64,000 bases of DNA from Microbacterium ureisolvens (GTDB lineage Bacteria > Actinomycetota > Actinomycetes > Actinomycetales > Microbacteriaceae), in assembly GCF_015278315.1 (NCBI RefSeq), contig NZ_JADIJE010000001.1, positions 372,001 to 436,000 of the forward strand. Reading direction: 5' to 3'. Both the position numbers and the translations under genes were made by a program. The notes beneath the pieces were generated by a model that worked only from the letters and a program-made list of their open reading frames with translations, was not told the origin of the DNA and did no database searches. Positions 8,694 through 18,278 of the stretch are shown here, piece by piece (the stretch's first letter is position 1; each line of letters begins with the position of its first letter).

Positions 8694-9685
8694 GAGACGG
8701 GCACCGCCCGCCCAGCGGCGATCTCCTCGCGCAGCGGCTGCCACCAGTCGACGAGCTGACGAAGTCCCTCGTCAATGCCGATCGTCGCCTCGAACCCGAG
8801 GTCGCGCCGGGCGGCCGACGTGTCGGCAAGGCGACGCACCACGCCGTTGACCGCGCGCTCCGGCCCGTGCTCGACGCCGAGCTCCGAACCCATCACCCTG
8901 AGCAGCGCTTCGGCGAGTTCCAGCAGGCTGGTCTCGGTGCCGCTGGCGATGTTGTAGGTCCCCTCGACGATGTCGCTGCGCGCCGCCAGCACATTCGCCC
9001 TCGCGATGTCGGGCACGCATACGAAGTCCATCGTCTGCCGGCCGTCCCCGAAGATGAGGGGCGGCTTGCCGTCGGCGATGCGCTCCATCCACCGCACGAG
9101 GACCTCCGTGTAGAGCCCGTGGACGTCCATCCGCGGACCGTAGACGTTGAAGTAGCGCAGCAGCACGTAGTCGAGCCCCTGCATCGCGCGGAAGCTGCGG
9201 ATCAATCCCTCGTTGAACGACTTCGCCGCCCCGTACAGGGTGTCGTTGTTCTCGTGGTGGTGACGCTCGGTGGTCGGGAACTCCTCGGCCATGCCGTACA
9301 CCGACGCGCTGGAGGCGGCGATCAGCTTCTTGACGCGGTGCTTCGCCGCGGACTCCACCACGTTGAACGTGCCGTCGACGAGGACCTCCAGCGCCAGTCG
9401 CGGCTCCTCCGCGCACTGGGTGATGCGGATCGCCGCCTGATGGAAGACGACATCCTTGCCTGCCGTCAGTTCGTCCACGAGCTTCGCGTCGCGAATGTCG
9501 CCGTCGACGAGCTCCACCCGGCCGGTCGCCATGGCGCCATCGAGGTTGGCGCGGCGCCCGCGCACGAGGTTGTCGAGCACGTCGACGTGGCCCACCCCGG
9601 CATCGAGCAGCTGGTCGACCAGGGTGGATCCGATCGTCCCGGCGCCGCCGGTGACGAGGACGCGGGTGCCTTCGAGCGTGGTCAT
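8690..9685 (-). CDS. NAD-dependent epimerase/dehydratase (SDR, UDP-sugar)
   Basis: 331 residues from ATG in an ATGA overlap with the Gfo/Idh gene. It is an extended short-chain dehydrogenase: GGAGTIGS nucleotide loop at 13-20, DGDIRDA, FHQAA, SSASVYG and the catalytic YGAAK with Tyr near 151 and Lys near 155. LRYFNVYGPRMD and FVCVPDIARA are typical of UDP-glucose/UDP-GlcNAc 4-epimerases and related 4,6-dehydratases. The Thr-Asp-Glu triad of dehydratases was not seen at the usual place, so 4-epimerase is preferred. Confidence 0.86.
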   Translation of the reverse strand: MTTLEGTRVLVTGGAGTIGSTLVDQLLDAGVGHVDVLDNLVRGRRANLDGAMATGRVELVDGDIRDAKLVDELTAGKDVVFHQAAIRITQCAEEPRLALEVLVDGTFNVVESAAKHRVKKLIAASSASVYGMAEEFPTTERHHHENNDTLYGAAKSFNEGLIRSFRAMQGLDYVLLRYFNVYGPRMDVHGLYTEVLVRWMERIADGKPPLIFGDGRQTMDFVCVPDIARANVLAARSDIVEGTYNIASGTETSLLELAEALLRVMGSELGVEHGPERAVNGVVRRLADTSAARRDLGFEATIGIDEGLRQLVDWWQPLREEIAAGRAVPVS

Positions 9686-10743
9686 GCTTCCTGCACTTCC
9701 TTGATGTATGACGCGACGGAGCTCGGCGCACCGTAGGCGCCGAGGCTTGCGGAGGCGGCTTCGAGGACCGAGAGCACGCGCAGACCTGATTCGCCGCTCG
9801 TGCGTGCTGGGCGCTCCTCGCGGATCGCCGCGGCGAACTCGCTCGCCACGTTCGCCAGGGCCTCGCGCTCCGGCAGCGCCGGGGCCCACGTGTCGCCGAG
9901 CCGGTACGAGATGTTGGCGGCGCGCGTGTCGGCCGTCTCCTTCGACTGCAGGGCGAGGTCCACCCCTCGGTCGTACACGCTGACGCGCTGCTGCGGGTTG
10001 AGGTCGTCCCAAACGAGCGTGCGCTTGGTGCCGCCGATGACCATCTGGCGGATCTTGGTCGGGCTGAGCCAGTTGACGTGCACGTGGGCGATGCCGCCGC
10101 TGGTCAGCGGCATCGCCAGGTAGCCGATGCACGCCTTGCCTGTACTCAGGGGATCCGAGCCGTGCGCCGACACCGAGGTGACGTCGAGGCCGCCGGGGAG
10201 GATGAAGTCCATGATCGACAGGTCGTGCGGCGCGAGGTCCCAGAAGACGTCGACGTCGGGCTGGATGAGCCCGAGGTTGATGCGCACGCTGTCGACGAAC
10301 AGGATGTCGCCGAGCGCCCCCTCCTCGATCAACTCACGGATCTTCAGCACCGCGGGGGTGTAGCAGTACGTGTGGTCGGCCATCAAGACCAGACCGTTCT
10401 CGCGCGCCCGCTCCACCATCTCGACGCCGCGCTCGCGGGTGTCCGCCAGCGGCTTCTCGACGATCACGTGCTTGCCCGCGTCGAGCGCAGCCAGCACGAT
10501 CGGGTGATGGGTGCGCGCAGGCGTCGCGATCGCGACGGCGTCGACCATCGGGTCGTGCAGCACCTCGTCGAGGCTCGCGGTGATCGGAACCCCGCCGACG
10601 CTGTCGCCCACGCGACGCGCGCGCTCGAGGTCGAGATCGCAGATCGCGGCCAGGTTCCATTCGGACGAGGCGCGGAAGTTCCTGGCCAGGTTCGGCCCCC
10701 AGTACCCCGCACCGATGACAGCGACATTCAGTCGTGAAGACAC
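9682..10743 (-). CDS. Gfo/Idh/MocA family sugar dehydrogenase (WbpB/WlbA-like)
   Basis: 353 residues starting at GTG, the first gene of the coupled glycan operon. The Rossmann loop GAGYWGPNLARNF is at residues 11-23, the conserved VEKPLA (Lys near 97) follows, and DLAPHDLSIMDF carries the active-site His. The second half is the alpha/beta substrate domain. WbpB/WlbA enzymes oxidise C3 of UDP-GlcNAc(A) to a 3-keto sugar that a WbpE-type aminotransferase then aminates and a WbpD-type enzyme acetylates. All three types occur here, which is the basis for the inferred pathway. An in-frame AGAAGGAG and a GGGGGT stretch lie upstream of the start. Confidence 0.86.
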   Translation of the reverse strand: MSSRLNVAVIGAGYWGPNLARNFRASSEWNLAAICDLDLERARRVGDSVGGVPITASLDEVLHDPMVDAVAIATPARTHHPIVLAALDAGKHVIVEKPLADTRERGVEMVERARENGLVLMADHTYCYTPAVLKIRELIEEGALGDILFVDSVRINLGLIQPDVDVFWDLAPHDLSIMDFILPGGLDVTSVSAHGSDPLSTGKACIGYLAMPLTSGGIAHVHVNWLSPTKIRQMVIGGTKRTLVWDDLNPQQRVSVYDRGVDLALQSKETADTRAANISYRLGDTWAPALPEREALANVASEFAAAIREERPARTSGESGLRVLSVLEAASASLGAYGAPSSVASYIKEVQEA

Positions 10744-10769
10744 GCCGGATTACCCCCGATACTCCTTCT

Positions 10770-10789
10770 CTCCGGTCCCCAAACCGGAG
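10770..10789 (-). terminator. Hairpin between the giant DUF4082 gene and the glycan operon
   Basis: CTCCGGT and ACCGGAG are separated by 6 nt in the 72-bp gap after the stop at 10816. There is no U-run and the Gfo/Idh ribosome site follows at once, so this could be a weak terminator or an attenuator separating expression of the surface protein from the enzymes. Confidence 0.4.
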
Positions 10790-10815
10790 TAGTCACTGCT
10801 GACGAACCCGTAGAA

Positions 10816-13800
10816 CTAGTTGTCGGGGTCGAAGACGACGTCGACCCAGAGCTTGGTGGTCGTCGTCGTGCTCGGATACCCCGTGCTGTAAGAGTAGGCG
10901 CCACCGGTCGCAATGGTCGAGATCGGACCGTTCGTTACCACGGAACTCAGTCCGCCCGACGTCGAAGCGTAGACGCGGGACGTGCTGTACATGCTCACCC
11001 GGTACTCCGCGCCGACGGTGAGACGGACCGCCGTCGACAGCGTGGCCGTCTGCCAGCCGGAGGAGCTCTCGCCGGTGAATGTGACCGTAGCCAGTCGCTG
11101 ACCCGTCGCGTCCCAGAGGTAGCCGGTATGCGTGCCGACGTTCAGCGCGCCCTTATAGAACTTGATGGCCGTCACCACCCCCGGTGCGTTCGTCTTGAAG
11201 CGCGTGCCCGCATTGATGTTCTGAACCGTCGACGTGTTCGCGCTCGTCGGCGTGCCCGTGGTGAAGAGGCTGACCTGGTCAGGCTTCGCCATCGTCGTGA
11301 AGGACCACGTCCCGCCGGAGACCGCGCCTCCGTTGGCCGTCACGGTCGCCGTGTAGGACTTCGTCCAGTCGAGCGTCGCCGTCGGAGCGAAGCTCACGAC
11401 CCGCGTCGTGGCATTGTACGTCGACGTGCCCGGCACGTTCGTCGTCCCCTGTGCCAGCGTGATCGCACCAGCCTGAGCCCCGCTCGACAGCGTGGCGGTG
11501 ATGGTGCGACCTGTCGGGTTGACATTCGTGGCGTTGGGCGTCGGCGAGCTCGAGGACCGCGTCGCCTGCGCGATCGTGGTGAACGACCACGCGCCTCCCG
11601 AGATCGCCCCGCCGTTCGCCGTCGCGGTGACCGAGTAGGTGCGCGAGAAGCCCAGCGCCGCCGCGGGTGTAAAGGTCACGACCCCGGTCGCGGCATTGAA
11701 GCTGGAGGATCCGGCCACGGCAGCTCCGCCCGTGGTGACGGTGATCGCGGCCGAGGACACGTTCGAGATCGTGGCGGAGATCGGCGCATTCACCAAGACC
11801 CCGGTCGCGGAGGATGCCGGAGTCCTCGCCGTGATCGCGGGGTTGGGCAGGGTGGTGAACGACCAGGTCCCCCCGGTCACCGCCGCGCCGTTGGCCGTCG
11901 CCGTCACCGCGTACGTCCTCGCCCGCTGCAGCGCGGCCGTAGGGGTGAACGTGACCACACCAGTCGATGCGTTGAAGCTGGACGTCCCCGCCACCGCCGC
12001 ACCACCCGAGGTGACGGTGATCGCGCCGGTAGAGGCATAGGCGAGCGTGGCCGACACCACCGCGGTCACCGGGTCCACGTTCGTGGCGTCAGAGGCGGGG
12101 GTCTTCGCGGTCAGCGACGGGTTCGGAATGGTCGTGAACGACCAGCCGCTGCCCACCGCGAAGCCGTCGGCGGTCACCGATGCGGTGTACGTGCGAGCCG
12201 GCTCCAGCGGCGTCGAGGGAGTGAACGTGACGACGCCCGTCGCCGCGACGAAGCTCGACGTGCCGGCGACCGGCGTGCCGGCGCTCGACAGCGCCAGGCT
12301 CGCCGAGGAGGCGTTCGTCAACGTGGCCGAGACGGTCGTGTCGAGCGCCACGTTCGTCTGACCGGCGGATGGCGAGGTCGAGCCGACGGTCACGGCGGCG
12401 CGCGTCGTGAAGGACCAGGCCCCATCGGCGACCGGCGCGCCGTTCGCCGTCACCGCGACACTGTAGGTGCGCCCCCGCTGCCATGGGCCCGTCGGCGTGA
12501 AGACGACCGCACCGGTGCCTTCGTCGAAGCTCGACGCACCGGGGACCGCGCCGCTCGCGTCCGAGACGGTGAGCGATGCGCTCGAGGCGTCGGCGACGTT
12601 CGCCGAGACGACCAGCGCGTTGGGATCGACACCGGTCGCGCCGGCGGACGGTGCGAAGCTCGTGAGCGTGGGCGCCGGGGGTGGAGCATCCGGTCCGTCG
12701 AAGTCGATCTCGGCATCGACGAAGTACGCCGTCGCGTTGAACGATGTCACGGGGAAACCGCCGGTCGGCGAATACAGGAACCGCCCGTTGGTCGTCGCGG
12801 GAGCGGTGATGAAGCCGACCGTCCGTTCCTGCGCGAAGTACGACGGCGTGTACGCGTAGCGACCGCTCGGAGCGAAGTACGAGACCGTGTAGACCGTGCC
12901 GGGTTCGACCGCCACCGGCTCAGCAAGCGCGGCACGCTGCCATCCGTCCGCCGTCTCGTTCACGAAGTCGACCTGCGCGAGCGGGTTGCCCGCGCCATCC
13001 CACAGTGTTCCGCGGTGTGCGCCGGTCGCGCCGGTGCCCTTGTAGAAGCGGATCGCCGTCACCTCGCCGGGCTCGGCCACCTGGAACCGGGTACCCACCT
13101 CGACCGGGTCCGTGTCGGGGACGGTGCTGCGCGGCGTGGCGGTTCCGAACAGCGTCTGGGTGCCGCCGGCTGTCGTGAACGTCCAGGTGTCCACCGCTGC
13201 ACCGTCGGAAGTGACAGTCGCCGAGTACTCGGTGGCCGACTTGAGTCGTTCGGTCGGGTCGAAGGTGATGCGCCTGCTTCCCGAATCGAACGTGGATGTT
13301 CCGGCCACCGCTCCATCGGGGCCGACCACGGTCAGCGCTACGGCGCGGGTTCCCGGGTCGCCGGTGAGCGTCGCGGCCACATCGCTGGTGATGGCCACAT
13401 CCGTGGAGTTCTTCGCCGGGGACACCGAGGCGACCGCGATGGCGGGGCCGGTGTCCTTGACGAACTCGACGTCGGCGAAATAGTTGGTGGAGTTGTACGA
13501 CGACGTCGGTATGACGCCGCCAGTGCCGTACCGGTAGCGACCGTTGTTGGGGCTGATGGCAGTGAGCGGTCCGTTCGTCACCGGGGTGCTGAAACCCCGG
13601 GAGGTGTACGCGTAGCGCCCGTTCGGCGAGTAGTAGGACACCAGGTACGTCCCGCCGGGGACGATGGCGACGGGAGTGCTGAGCACCGCCCGCTGCCACC
13701 CGGACGCTGATTCGGCAGCGAAGGTCACCTGGGCGAGCCGCTGTCCGTCGGGGCCCCACAACGAGCCGGTGTGGACACCGGTCGTCCCCGGGGTCTTGTA

Positions 13801-16800
13801 GTAGCGGAGTGCTCTGATCTGCCCTGCCTCGGAGGCGGTGAAGGCCATTCCGAGCTCCACCGCGGAGGTGTCACCGTCGACAGAGGCGGGCACGCCGGTG
13901 GCGAGGAGACTTACCGCGGGATCACCGCCGCCGACGGTGAACGACCAGGTGAAGGGACTCGCGGTCGTCCCGGAGGCGCTCTTGACGCCCGACAGCGTTA
14001 CGGCGACGCGCGCGCCGGCGAGGAACGGGGATGCCGGCGTGAACGTGAGAGTCTTCTGCGCGTTGCTCACCCCCCAGGCCCCTGCCACCTCGACGCCATC
14101 GGCCCGCACGGACCCGGTGAAACCGGTCTGGACACCCTCGTCGAACGTCGCCGTGACAGTAGTGCCCGGGGCCACGTCGACGGCCTCAGGTGCCGGTGTG
14201 CGTTCGGTGATCGTCGGCACATCGGTGGGCAGGGTAAACACGACGTCGACCCCGTAGTCCGTCGACGACGAGGAGGTCGGGAACCCGCTGGAGTAGGTGT
14301 AGACCGCACCGCCCGCCGGCACCGTGAGGGGTCCTCGCGAGTACGCCGCGGAGAAGGCGCCTGACGTCGCCGAGTACCGGCCCTGCGGAGCCACATAGGA
14401 GGCGATGTAGGTGACGCCCGGCTGCACCGTCACGGACTTGTCGAGCGTTGCGATCTGCCAGCCCTGCGTCGACTCGTCCGTGAAGGTCGCCGATGCGAGC
14501 TTCGTCCCGTCCGCCGACCAGAGCGCGCCGGTGTGAGAACCCAGGTTCGCCGACCCCTTGTAGAACTTGATCGCGCTCACGACACCGGCGGTCGTAGGGC
14601 TGAACTTGACGCCCAGCGTCACCAGCGCGCTGTCCACCGCGGAGACGACGGTGGGAACGCGGCTCTCCGAGAAGAGGGAGCACGGGCAGTCGCCCACCGG
14701 GCGGTCTTCCGCACGAGTCGTGAAGGACCACGCTGCCCCGGATTCCAGGCCGACGCCGTTGGCATCCACCGCGGCGGGTGTGACGACGTACTTCGTGCTG
14801 GGTTGAAGTGCGGCCGCCGGCGTGAACGTCGCTTTGCGAGACGCCGCATCGTACGAGACCGCACCGCTGACGGCCGCCCCTGCTGCGGTGGCGACGGTGA
14901 TCTGTACTGTCGCGGGGTCGGCCGGACGGGTGAACACCACGCTGATCGGCGTCGAGGGCGACACGCTCGAGACGCCGGCGGCGGGGACGCGTTCCTGCAC
15001 CCGCAGCGGCGATGTGTCAGACTTGGTGAAGATCGCGTCGACGAAGTAGTTGGTCTCTTTCCACGCGTTCGTGGGGAATCGTCCCGGGCTGCCGTACACG
15101 CCCGGCGCCGCTGCACCCACGGCCGAGGTCACCGTGACGGGCGAGGAGGCCCGCGCCGAATACGGCCAGTAGCGCTCGGCGACGGAGTAGCCACCACTCG
15201 GCGCGGTGTACGAGACCGTGTACGTCTGCCCCGCGATCACCGGAACCGGAGAGGTGAACTGCACCGACTGCCAGCCCGTCGCCGACTCGTTGGTGAAAGT
15301 CGCGCTGTTCAGCAGCGCGCCCGACGAGTTCCAGAGAGCACCGACGTGAGTCCCGACGTTCGTCGAGCCCTTGTAGAAGCGCACACCCGCGACGTACCCG
15401 TCGAAGTCCGGCACGAAGCGAAGGCCGAGTTCGACGGCCTGGGTGTCGTTGGCCGACGGGATCGCCGGAACGATGTCGCCGAGCGCGCTGAAGGGCCCGG
15501 TGACCGTCACGGTGCGCTTGACCCCTGCAGCCGAGAAGTTGGCGCTGTCGTCGATCGCACGGGCGATGATCGAGGCGGTTCCGCTGCCCTGCTGCACGTA
15601 CGTGTAGGTCCAGGTGTCGGTTCCGACTGCCGGGCGCCACGTGGCACCGCCATCGGTCGAGACCTCGACGCCAGCGACGCGGCCGCCGCCGCTGTCCGAG
15701 GCGGTCCCGGTCACGGTGACCGACGTCCCGTTCGCGACGGTCTGGTCAGCGGTGGGGGAGGTGATCGTCGTCGTCGGCGCCGTGACGTCGGTGCTCTTGG
15801 TGGCGGCGACGAGCCCGGTCATGAGCGATCCCGGCTGGGCTCCCATGTCGGCAAGCAGGTTGACCTGCGCCTGCTGCATTCGCGGATCGGCGGGAGCGCC
15901 GGCGCCGTCATGCTCCTGGTCCAGACCCCAGCCCCACTGGATGCTCGCAGCGGAGAAGACCAGTGCACCGCTGGGCGCCTTGTAGAGCGTGACGTTGTGC
16001 CTGGTGGTTCCCGGGACGACGGTGTTGCCGTAGTCGGTGAGGTACTGCGGTGTCGGGCCCACCGTGGTCGACAGCCGGATGAGGCCTCCGGGACTGAACC
16101 CGTTGTCGGACACCTCGTTGGACTCGTAGCCGACCGTGTGCGGGGCGAGCGCAGCCGTGGTCCCTGCGGCGAGCGAAGTCAGGTTCGTGTTGCGCCACAT
16201 CCGGTACTTGCCCTCGGCGGCAGACACCGTCACGGCGAGGTCGTCGTCGTTGACGAAGTACATCGTCCCGGTCAGGGCGTTCTCGGGCGAATGGCCACCC
16301 TTCGTCGCGTCGGCGAACCGCGGGTCACGCCATGTCCCCGTCCACTCCGGGGCGGGATCGATCTTCCCGTTGGCCCACGTCTCCTTATACGAGACGAGCG
16401 TGCGATAAGGGGTGTTCGAGCCGTCGGCGGCGGGCTCGTACCTCGTGCGCCAGTAGCCCTCGTTGCCCGTCAGGAACTGAAGGTTGACCCCCGCATCGCG
16501 CGCGGCCATGATGTTGGCGCGCTGAGCGCCGGACCAGTACTCGTCGTGACCCACGGACAGGAACACGTCGTGGTTGAGCAGCTCGCCGCCGCGCCGGTCG
16601 GTGTCGACGCCGGCGATGTAGCTCATGTCGTAGCCGTTGCGCTCCAGGAAGCGTACGGTGGCGAACTCGGAGCTGAAGTAGAAGTCGCGGGCGGTGTCGG
16701 GGCGACGGGTGTTGAACGGCCGGTTGTAGCTGAGCTTGTATCCGCGGCCGAGCGCCGCGCCCTGGTAGAAGCTGGAGCCGCCGTATGTGTTGTACGCCTG

Positions 16801-17427
16801 CCAGGTGGTGTCGGACGTCTGGAACAGCACATCGGAGGTGTTGCCGTCCTTGCGGACGATGAAGATGATGTGGCTGGAGCCGCCGTCGTCGGCGCGCGTC
16901 AGCTTGGCCACGTAGACGCCGGACACGGCATCCGCCGGGACGTTCCAGGAGGCGGAGACCCCCCACGTGCCGCAGTCGTAGAGCTCCGTCGTCACATCGG
17001 AGATGCATTCCGGCTGATTCTGCGGAAGCTGCGCGGTGACGGGAACGGAGGTGATGAAGCGGGCACCCAGACCCTGGTACCAGCCCGTCCGATAGATGTC
17101 GATGTCGTATGCGCGGGCATCCGTGTCGATCTTGAAGTCGATTCTCGACCCGGCGTTCACACTGATGTCGGTCGCGAAGCCTTGAATGCTGGAGTCGCCG
17201 GCCCCGGAGATGTCCCAGTCTTCGGGGTCGGTGCCGGGCTTCTGGTTCTCGCACACGATGGGGTTGATGCTCGCACCGCACGGGCTCGCGGCCTGGGCGA
17301 CGGGCGTCGGCTCGAAGGCCACGAACGCCGTCGCGACCAGAGCCACGATCGCGACGAACGTCCCGATACGTGCGCGGCTGGACCAGCGTCGACGAACTCC
17401 GACCGTCCCCATAGCTGTATTCGTCAT
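10816..17427 (-). CDS. Giant secreted modular protein: DMFase-beta-like domain, Ig-like modules and five DUF4082 modules
   Basis: About 2,203 residues. The ATG at 17427 is chosen because a GGGG ribosome site precedes it and a signal peptide follows (RRRWSSRARIG, hydrophobic core, PVAQA at about 46); an earlier in-frame start at 17520 adds only a non-signal leader. Order: domain resembling the C-terminal part of the N,N-dimethylformamidase large subunit (about 47-545; WYQGLGAR, LSVGHDEYWSG, FLTGNEGYWRTRYE); one Ig-like domain (to about 645); then DUF4082 modules beginning near 646, 907, 1168 and 1422, each followed by Big_5/SbsA-type Ig modules, the last by five in a row; and a fifth DUF4082 at the C-terminus. 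No LPXTG motif or transmembrane anchor at the end. Probably extracellular; substrate unknown. Confidence 0.85.
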   Translation of the reverse strand: MTNTAMGTVGVRRRWSSRARIGTFVAIVALVATAFVAFEPTPVAQAASPCGASINPIVCENQKPGTDPEDWDISGAGDSSIQGFATDISVNAGSRIDFKIDTDARAYDIDIYRTGWYQGLGARFITSVPVTAQLPQNQPECISDVTTELYDCGTWGVSASWNVPADAVSGVYVAKLTRADDGGSSHIIFIVRKDGNTSDVLFQTSDTTWQAYNTYGGSSFYQGAALGRGYKLSYNRPFNTRRPDTARDFYFSSEFATVRFLERNGYDMSYIAGVDTDRRGGELLNHDVFLSVGHDEYWSGAQRANIMAARDAGVNLQFLTGNEGYWRTRYEPAADGSNTPYRTLVSYKETWANGKIDPAPEWTGTWRDPRFADATKGGHSPENALTGTMYFVNDDDLAVTVSAAEGKYRMWRNTNLTSLAAGTTAALAPHTVGYESNEVSDNGFSPGGLIRLSTTVGPTPQYLTDYGNTVVPGTTRHNVTLYKAPSGALVFSAASIQWGWGLDQEHDGAGAPADPRMQQAQVNLLADMGAQPGSLMTGLVAATKSTDVTAPTTTITSPTADQTVANGTSVTVTGTASDSGGGRVAGVEVSTDGGATWRPAVGTDTWTYTYVQQGSGTASIIARAIDDSANFSAAGVKRTVTVTGPFSALGDIVPAIPSANDTQAVELGLRFVPDFDGYVAGVRFYKGSTNVGTHVGALWNSSGALLNSATFTNESATGWQSVQFTSPVPVIAGQTYTVSYTAPSGGYSVAERYWPYSARASSPVTVTSAVGAAAPGVYGSPGRFPTNAWKETNYFVDAIFTKSDTSPLRVQERVPAAGVSSVSPSTPISVVFTRPADPATVQITVATAAGAAVSGAVSYDAASRKATFTPAAALQPSTKYVVTPAAVDANGVGLESGAAWSFTTRAEDRPVGDCPCSLFSESRVPTVVSAVDSALVTLGVKFSPTTAGVVSAIKFYKGSANLGSHTGALWSADGTKLASATFTDESTQGWQIATLDKSVTVQPGVTYIASYVAPQGRYSATSGAFSAAYSRGPLTVPAGGAVYTYSSGFPTSSSSTDYGVDVVFTLPTDVPTITERTPAPEAVDVAPGTTVTATFDEGVQTGFTGSVRADGVEVAGAWGVSNAQKTLTFTPASPFLAGARVAVTLSGVKSASGTTASPFTWSFTVGGGDPAVSLLATGVPASVDGDTSAVELGMAFTASEAGQIRALRYYKTPGTTGVHTGSLWGPDGQRLAQVTFAAESASGWQRAVLSTPVAIVPGGTYLVSYYSPNGRYAYTSRGFSTPVTNGPLTAISPNNGRYRYGTGGVIPTSSYNSTNYFADVEFVKDTGPAIAVASVSPAKNSTDVAITSDVAATLTGDPGTRAVALTVVGPDGAVAGTSTFDSGSRRITFDPTERLKSATEYSATVTSDGAAVDTWTFTTAGGTQTLFGTATPRSTVPDTDPVEVGTRFQVAEPGEVTAIRFYKGTGATGAHRGTLWDGAGNPLAQVDFVNETADGWQRAALAEPVAVEPGTVYTVSYFAPSGRYAYTPSYFAQERTVGFITAPATTNGRFLYSPTGGFPVTSFNATAYFVDAEIDFDGPDAPPPAPTLTSFAPSAGATGVDPNALVVSANVADASSASLTVSDASGAVPGASSFDEGTGAVVFTPTGPWQRGRTYSVAVTANGAPVADGAWSFTTRAAVTVGSTSPSAGQTNVALDTTVSATLTNASSASLALSSAGTPVAGTSSFVAATGVVTFTPSTPLEPARTYTASVTADGFAVGSGWSFTTIPNPSLTAKTPASDATNVDPVTAVVSATLAYASTGAITVTSGGAAVAGTSSFNASTGVVTFTPTAALQRARTYAVTATANGAAVTGGTWSFTTLPNPAITARTPASSATGVLVNAPISATISNVSSAAITVTTGGAAVAGSSSFNAATGVVTFTPAAALGFSRTYSVTATANGGAISGGAWSFTTIAQATRSSSSPTPNATNVNPTGRTITATLSSGAQAGAITLAQGTTNVPGTSTYNATTRVVSFAPTATLDWTKSYTATVTANGGAVSGGTWSFTTMAKPDQVSLFTTGTPTSANTSTVQNINAGTRFKTNAPGVVTAIKFYKGALNVGTHTGYLWDATGQRLATVTFTGESSSGWQTATLSTAVRLTVGAEYRVSMYSTSRVYASTSGGLSSVVTNGPISTIATGGAYSYSTGYPSTTTTTKLWVDVVFDPDN
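11283..12670 (-). repeat. Five tandem ~275-bp coding repeats (Big_5 Ig-like modules)
   Basis: Each unit ends in WSFTT and contains a TSSF/STY-x-TGVVTFTP core followed by RTY-x-VTA-NG. The near-constant spacing of the WSFTT codons (around 11292, 11577, 11850, 12131 and 12405) shows tandem duplication. Such arrays usually act as a stalk that extends a terminal domain away from the surface. Confidence 0.8.
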
Positions 17428-17678
17428 GATCCCCAGTCCCCGCCGACGTCGCGGCCATCTTCCGTTGCGACCCCGGTCGCGAATGAGCCCGCATCGCACG
17501 CCGACATTCCCCAATGACACGGCGATCCGGGTATTCCCGCGGGCAGTATATCCTCATGCGATCCCTGCGCGCAGGGTGAGCTTGGCACCTTTACCCACTC
17601 TTGAGGGAGCAGCGGATGTCGCCGCTGATACTTCGCTCATGACACACCCCGCTCCGGCCGATGTGAGAAAGCAGATCG
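17428..17678. promoter_or_regulatory. Divergent spacer between the giant protein gene and the WbpD-like gene
   Basis: 251 bp that must hold promoters for both directions. On the minus strand TATACT at 17545-17550 is a good -10 box, giving a leader of about 110 nt to the giant gene. For the plus gene a weak TTGAGG/GATACT pair with an over-long spacer precedes the start by about 55 nt. A short palindrome CGGGTATTCCCG lies at 17528-17539, just downstream of the minus-strand -10. No gene seen. Confidence 0.4.
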
Positions 17679-18278
17679 ATGTCAGATGCACCCGTGATAC
17701 AGGCATCCGCCGATGTCGCCGCCGGCGCCGAACTCGGCCCGCGCACGCGCGTCTGGCACCTCGCCCAGGTGCGCGAGGGCGCCAAGCTCGGCGCCGACTG
17801 CAACGTGGGCCGAGGAGCATACGTCGGCCCCGGTGTCGTCATGGGAAGCAGCTGTAAGCTGCAGAACTACGCGCTCGTCTACGAGCCCGCACGCCTGGGC
17901 GACGGTGTCTTCGTCGGTCCCGCCGCGGTGCTCACCAACGACGAGTTTCCGCGCGCCGCCAACCCTGACCTCTCCGTCAAGAGCGCGGACGACTGGCATG
18001 CGGTCGGCGTCACGATCGGCGACGGCGCCTCGATCGGCGCGCGGGCCGTCTGCATCGCCCCGGTGACGATCGGGGAATGGGCGCTCGTCGCCGCCGGCGC
18101 GGTGGTGACCACTGATGTCGCGCCATACGCTCTGGTCGTGGGCGTGCCTGCGCGCCGCGTCGGGTGGGTCGGCCGGGTCGGCAAGCCGCTGATCGCGGAC
18201 GGTGACGCGTGGGTGTGCCCCGAGTCGGGCGAGCGGTACCTTCAAGAGGGCGAGACCCTCCGGCCGGAGCTCACTTGA
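17679..18278 (+). CDS. WbpD/WlbB-like UDP-amino-sugar N-acetyltransferase
   Basis: 199 residues, ATG with a GAGAAAG-type site upstream. Nearly the whole chain is a left-handed beta-helix of hexapeptide repeats (IQASADVAAGAELGPRTRVW, VGRGAYVGPGVVMGSSCKLQ, VTIGDGASIGARAVC). It ends with GVPARRVGWV and a CPESGERY tail typical of WbpD/WlbB, which acetylate the 3-amino group of UDP-2-acetamido-3-amino sugars. The family needs partners equal to the Gfo/Idh and aminotransferase genes at 9682 and 5822, although this gene runs in the opposite direction and needs its own promoter. Its 3' end overlaps the convergent DUF4082 gene by 8 bp. Confidence 0.87.
   Translation: MSDAPVIQASADVAAGAELGPRTRVWHLAQVREGAKLGADCNVGRGAYVGPGVVMGSSCKLQNYALVYEPARLGDGVFVGPAAVLTNDEFPRAANPDLSVKSADDWHAVGVTIGDGASIGARAVCIAPVTIGEWALVAAGAVVTTDVAPYALVVGVPARRVGWVGRVGKPLIADGDAWVCPESGERYLQEGETLRPELT

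Noticed and set aside
14533-17517. Long plus-strand reading (994 codons) opposite the giant DUF4082 gene
   Set aside because: Shadow caused by high GC at third positions; no domain sense, no start context, and overlaps a well-supported gene for its full length.
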